Assembly (NCBI GenBank): GCA_964017195.1
Contig: CAXHKT010000169.1
Coordinates: 1-64,000, forward strand
DNA length: 64,000 nt
DNA from: Siderastrea radians
Lineage: Eukaryota > Cnidaria > Anthozoa > Scleractinia > Rhizangiidae
Direction: 5' to 3'
The notes beneath the pieces were generated by a model. That model saw only the letters and a list, made by a program, of their open reading frames with translations. It made no database searches and was not told the origin of the DNA. Both the position numbers and the translations under genes were made by a program. Shown here in pieces: positions 60,358 to 64,000 of the stretch; position 1 is the stretch's first letter; every line of letters starts with the position of its first letter.

Positions 60358-63196
60358 TTAGCCTCTGGGAAGGCCAAAAATGTAAGGATCGCACATATCG
60401 CGCTTTTCTACACAATAAACTTTTTTTTCTGATAGCCCCGAGGGATTTGCGTTATTATTAGGCCAGTGCGCAGCCTTGCGCAGCCTTGCGCAGTGAACAT
60501 CACCTTTTTTAGCCTCTGGGAAGGCCAAAAATGGGGTTTTTTAGCTAAGGATCGCACATATCGCGCTTTTCTACACAATAAACTTTTTTTTCTGATAGCC
60601 CCGAGGGATTTGCGTTATTATTAGGCCAGTGCGCAGCCTTGCGCAGCCTTGCGCAGTGAACAACACCTTTTTTAGCCTCTGGGAAGGCCAAAAATGGGGT
60701 TTTTTCCTTAAGGATCGCACATATCGCACCTTCCTTGTGCTTTTGGACAAAAGGAATTTTTTCGGATGGTCCCAGAGGGATTGAATGCATTTGGGACCTT
60801 TGTGCATGCAGCTGAGAGTGCCAATTAGCTTTCTTCTGCTTTTTGGGGCTAATTCAAGCCCAGCAAAAGTGCAGCACTTTTTAGTATCGCCAAATTCGAT
60901 AAAAATAGTGCCAAATGGTATGTTTTTTGGTGCCGCAACGGATCTGGGGTGCTTTTGTGCTGGGGCCGTTGCACCAAAACCAGCACTTTTTTGAGGGACC
61001 CACCCCACCCCTCTCAAAACTGAAATTCCCACCTTATCGACAAAATCGCAGACTTTCTACACAATAAACTTTTTTTTCTGATAGCCTTGAGGGATTTGCA
61101 TTATTATTGGGCCAGTGCGCAGCTTTGCGCAGCCTTGCGCAGTGAACAACACCTTTTTTAGCCTCTGGGAAGGCCAAAAATGGGGTTTTTTCGCTAAGGA
61201 TCGCACATATCGCGCTTTCTACACAATAAACTTTTTTTTCTGATAGCCCCGAGGGATTTGCGTTATTATTAGGCCAGTGCGCAGCCTTGCGCAGCCTTGC
61301 GCAGTGAACATCACCTTTTTTAGCCTCTGGGAAGGCCAAAAATGGGGTTTTTTCGCTAAGGATCGCACATATCGCGCTTTTCTACACAATAAACTTTTTT
61401 TTCTGATAGCCCCGAGGAATTGCGTTATTATTAGGCCAGTGCGCAGCCTTGCGCAGCCTTGCGCAGTGAACATCACCTTTTTTAGCCTCTGGGAAGGCCA
61501 AAAATGGGGTTTTTTCGCTAAGGATCGCACATATCGCGCTTTTCTACACAATAAACTTTTTTTTCTGATAGCCCCGAAGGATTTGCGTTATTATTAGGCC
61601 AGTTCGCAGCCTTGCGCAGCCTTGCGCAGTGAACATCACCTTTTTTAGCCTCTGGGTAGGCCAAAAATGGGGTTTTTTCCCTAAGGATCGCACATATCGC
61701 GCTTTTCTACACAATAAACTTTTTTTTCTGATAGCCCCGAGGGATTTGCGTTATTATTAGGCCAGTGCGCAGCCTTGCGCAGCCTTGCGCAGTGAACAAA
61801 ACCTTTTTTAGCCTCTGGGAAGGCCAAAAATGGGGTTTTTTCCCTAAGGATCGCACATATTGCGCTTTTCTACACAATAAACTTTTTTTTCAGATAGCCC
61901 CGAGGGATTTGCGTTATTATTGGGCCAGTGCGCAGCCTTGCGCAGCCTTGCGCAGTGAATATCACCTTTTTTAGCCTCTGGGAAGGCCAAAAATGGGGTT
62001 TTTTCGCTAAGGATCGCACATATCGCGCTTCTCTACACAATAAACTTTTTTTTCTGATAGCCCCGAGGGATTTGCGTTATTATTAGGCCAGTGCGCAGCC
62101 TTGCGCAGCCTTGCGCAGTGAACATCACCTTTTTTAGCCTCTGGGAAGGCCAAAAATGGGGTTTTTTCGCTAAGGATCGCACATATCGCGCTTTTCTACA
62201 CAATAAACTTTTTTTTCTGATAGCCCCGAGGGATTTGCGTTATTATTAGGCCAGTGCGCAGCCTTGCACAGCCTTACGCAGTGAACATCACCTTTTTTAG
62301 CCTCTGGGAAGGCCAAAAATGGGGTTTTTTCCCTAAGGATCGCACATATCGCGCTTTTCTACACAATAAACTTTTTTTTCTGATAGCCCCGAGGGATTTG
62401 CGTTATTATTAGGCCAGTGCGTAGCCTTGCGCAGCCTTGCGCAGTGAACAACACCTTTTTTAGCCTCTGGGAAGGCCAAAAATTGGGTTTTTTCCCTAAG
62501 GATCGTACATATCGCACCTTCTTTGTGCTTTTGGACAAAAGGAATTTTTTCTGGATGGTCCCAGAGGGATTGAATCAATTGGGACCTTTGTGCATGCAGC
62601 TGAGAGCGCCAATTAGCTTTTTTCTGCTTTTTGGGGCTAATTCAAGCCCAGAATAAGTGCAGCACTTTTTAGTATCGCCAAATTCGATAAAAATAGTGCC
62701 AAATGGACTGTTTTTTGGTGCCGCAACGGGATCTGGGGTGCTTTTGTGCTGGGGCCGTTGCACCAAAACCAGCACTTTTTTGAGGGACCCACCCCACCCC
62801 TCTCAAAACTGAAATTCCCACCTTATCGACAAAATCGCAGACTTTCTACACAATAAACTTTTTTCTGATAGCCCCGAGGGATTTGCATTATTATTGGGCC
62901 AGTGTGCAGCCTTGCGCAGCCTTGCCCAGTGAACAACACCTTTTTTAGCCTCTGAGAAGGCCAAAAATGGGGTTTTTTCGCTAAGGATCGCACATATCGC
63001 GCTTTTCTACACAATAAACTTTTTTTTCTGATAGCCCCGAGGGATTTGCGTTATTATTAGGCCAGTGCGCAGCCTTGCGCAGCCTTGCGCAGCCTTGCGC
63101 AGTGAACATCACCTTTTTTAGCCTCTGGGAAGGCCAAAAATGGGGTTTTTTCGCTAAGGATCGCACATATCGCGCTTTTCTACACAATAAACTTTT
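60131..63196 (+). repeat. 5211-bp-offset repeat, copy 2
   Basis: It carries kappa L48 and theta L49 with the same private variants as copy 1. Homology ends near 63196, where GCGTTATTAATAGG monomers are inserted. From there the offset to iota rises to 5537 bp, which is two extra monomers. Confidence 0.82.
60723..62510 (+). repeat. Higher-order unit L48: kappa dimer + 9 A2
   Basis: The dimer spans 60723-61044 and matches L45. The A run again includes GAGGAATTGCG (about 61411), CAGTTCGCAG, CTCTGGGTAGGCC and GTGAATATCACC. Confidence 0.92.
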
Positions 63197-63819
63197 TTTT
63201 CTGATAGCCCCGAGGGATTTGCGTTATTAATAGGCCAGTGCGCAGCCTTGCGCAGCCTTGCGCAGTTAACATCACCTTTTTTAGCCTCTGGAAAGGCCAA
63301 AAATGGGGTTTTTTCCCTAAGGATCGCACATATCGCGCTTTTCTACACAATAAACTTTTTTTTCTGATAGCCCCGAGGGATTTGCATTATATTTGGGCCA
63401 GTGCGCAGCCTTGCGCAGCCTTGCGCAGTGAACAACACCTTTTTTAGCCTCTGGGAAGGCCAAAAATGGGGTTTTTTCGCTAAGGATCGCACATATCGCG
63501 CTTTTCTACACAATAAACTTTTTTTTCTGATAGGCCCGAGGGATTTGCGTTATTATTAGGCCAGTGCGCAGCCTTGCGCAGCCTTGCGCAGTGAACATCA
63601 CCCTTTCTAGCCTCTGGAAAGCCAAAAATAGGGTTTTTTCCCTAAGGATCGCACATATCGCGCTTTTCTACACAATAAACTTTTTTTTCTGATAGCCCCG
63701 AGGGATTTGCGTTATTATTAGGCCAGTGCGCAGCCTTGCGCAGCCTTGCACAGTGAACAGCACCTTTTTTAGCCTCTGGGAAGGCCAAAAATGGGGTTTT
63801 TTCCCTAAGGATCGCACAT
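62511..63819 (+). repeat. Higher-order unit L49: theta dimer + 6 A2
   Basis: The dimer spans 62511-62833. It is entered through CAAAAATTGGG, a private change in the preceding A. The A run ends with CTGATAGGCCCGAGGG and CTGGAAAGCC, the usual lead-in to iota. Confidence 0.92.
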
Positions 63820-64000
63820 ATCGCACCTTCTTTGTGCTTTTGGACAAAAGGAATTTTTTTCGGTTGGTCCCAGAGGGATTGAATGCATTTGGGACCTTTG
63901 TGCATGCAGCTGAGAGCGCCAATTAGCTTTTTTCTGCTTTTTGGGGCTAATTCAAGCCCAGAAAAAGTGCAGCACTTTTTAGTATCGCCAAATTCGATAA
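63820..64000 (+). repeat. Unit L50: iota dimer, cut by window end
   Basis: All of B (63820 to about 63983) and the first 17 bases of C are present. CGGTTGGTCCCAG identifies it as iota. The array clearly continues beyond the window. Confidence 0.9.

Larger units (their letters stand above)
58283..60722 (+). repeat. Higher-order unit L47: iota dimer + 13 A2
   Basis: The dimer spans 58283-58606. This is the longest A run of the right arm. It contains the 12-bp deletion twice (58907 and 60382) around a 662-bp tandem duplication, which explains most of its extra length over L44. Confidence 0.92.
1..64000 (+). repeat. Satellite array, ~163-bp monomer, higher-order structure
   Basis: The window is entirely head-to-tail monomers in one orientation. 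The A monomer contains, in order, ATCGCGCTTTTCTACACAA, a T7-T9 tract, GGATAGCCCC, GGGATTTGCGTTATTATTAG, two to five GCGCAG units at 10-bp spacing, a second T-tract, GCCTCTGGGAAGGCC, AAAAATG, a third T-tract and CCCTAAGG. Fifty diverged B-C pairs are interspersed. No unique sequence interrupts the array. A eukaryotic heterochromatic satellite is the natural reading: nucleosome-sized monomers in higher-order units are typical of centromeric satellites. Centromere identity is inference only, and the family is not one I recognise. Confidence 0.97.
42889..64000 (+). repeat. Block 6: A2-subfamily monomers, to window end
   Basis: It opens like blocks 2 and 4, directly after a zeta dimer and followed by the eta dimer L35, but does not return to A1 in this window. 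From 46 kb the dimers are almost all of three classes (theta, iota, kappa), forming higher-order units of their own. Dimers here begin CGCACCTTC and read TGTGCTTTTGGAC, unlike CGCGCCTTC and TGTACTTTTGCAC in the A1 blocks. B-C type and A subfamily therefore change together. Confidence 0.85.

Noticed and set aside
1..64000. CRISPR-like array (regular direct repeats)
   Set aside because: The spacing segments are themselves repeated, units are about 163 bp, and there are no unique spacers and no cas genes.
1..64000. GGGGTTTT in A monomers as a ciliate-type telomere repeat
   Set aside because: It occurs once per monomer within a complex sequence, not as a tandem TTTTGGGG array.
1..64000. tRNA, rRNA or other RNA genes in the monomer
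   Set aside because: I saw no cloverleaf, no paired A-box and B-box, and no rRNA core motifs. Satellite transcription cannot be judged from sequence.
1..64000. Bacterial, phage or plasmid origin
   Set aside because: There are no genes, operons or replication functions in 64 kb, which would be extraordinary for those genomes.

Overview
The whole 64 kb window is one uninterrupted satellite DNA array. I found no stretch of unique sequence, no credible protein-coding gene, no RNA gene and no transposon. The basic unit is a monomer of about 163 bp, and every copy lies in the same orientation. By my count there are roughly 394 monomers of three families: about 294 A monomers and 50 B-C pairs (the last cut by the window edge). 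A carries 10-bp iterations of GCGCAGCCTT, three T-tracts, and the motifs GGATCGCACATATCGCGC and TACACAATAAAC. B (about 164 bp) and C (about 160 bp) always occur together. At first sight a B-C pair looks like a 324-bp insertion into A, but both halves align to A in register, so it is two old, diverged monomers.

An array of this kind points to a eukaryotic nuclear chromosome, in heterochromatin such as a centromere, pericentromere or subtelomere. The monomer length, the head-to-tail order, the higher-order repeats and the absence of genes over 64 kb all fit. I do not recognise the family and cannot name the organism. The centromere idea is inference: no functional CENP-B box is present.

There are two A subfamilies. 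A1 has CGGATAGCCCCAAGGG and GCTAACAACACC. A2 has CTGATAGCCCCGAGGG and GTGAACATCACC. They alternate in six blocks: A1 at 1-3953, A2 at 3954 to about 7620, A1 to 33619, A2 to about 37695, A1 to 42888, and A2 from 42889 to the end. Each A1-to-A2 switch follows directly on the same dimer class.

B-C dimers fall into recurring classes, which I label with Greek names. Their order is: gamma, zeta, eta, alpha, beta, L6, L7, delta, gamma, L10, gamma, delta, gamma, eps1, eps2, alpha, beta, gamma, delta, gamma, eps1, eps2, alpha, beta, lambda, gamma, zeta, eta, alpha, beta, lambda, delta, gamma, zeta, eta, theta, iota, kappa, iota, kappa, L41, L42, theta, iota, kappa, theta, iota, kappa, theta, iota. Between dimers lie 2 to 16 A monomers, so dimer spacing is quantised at about 163 bp.

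Several recent duplications sit on top of this: a 1141-bp seven-monomer duplication (1180-3461), a 7.8-8.0 kb tandem duplication (about 15.05-30.87 kb), a 5211-bp-offset repeat in the right arm, and a 662-bp four-monomer duplication (59034-60357). Together they record repeated unequal exchange at several scales. The many open frames on both strands are by-products of repeats with few stop codons and are not annotated as genes. Positions of block edges given as 'about' are by eye.
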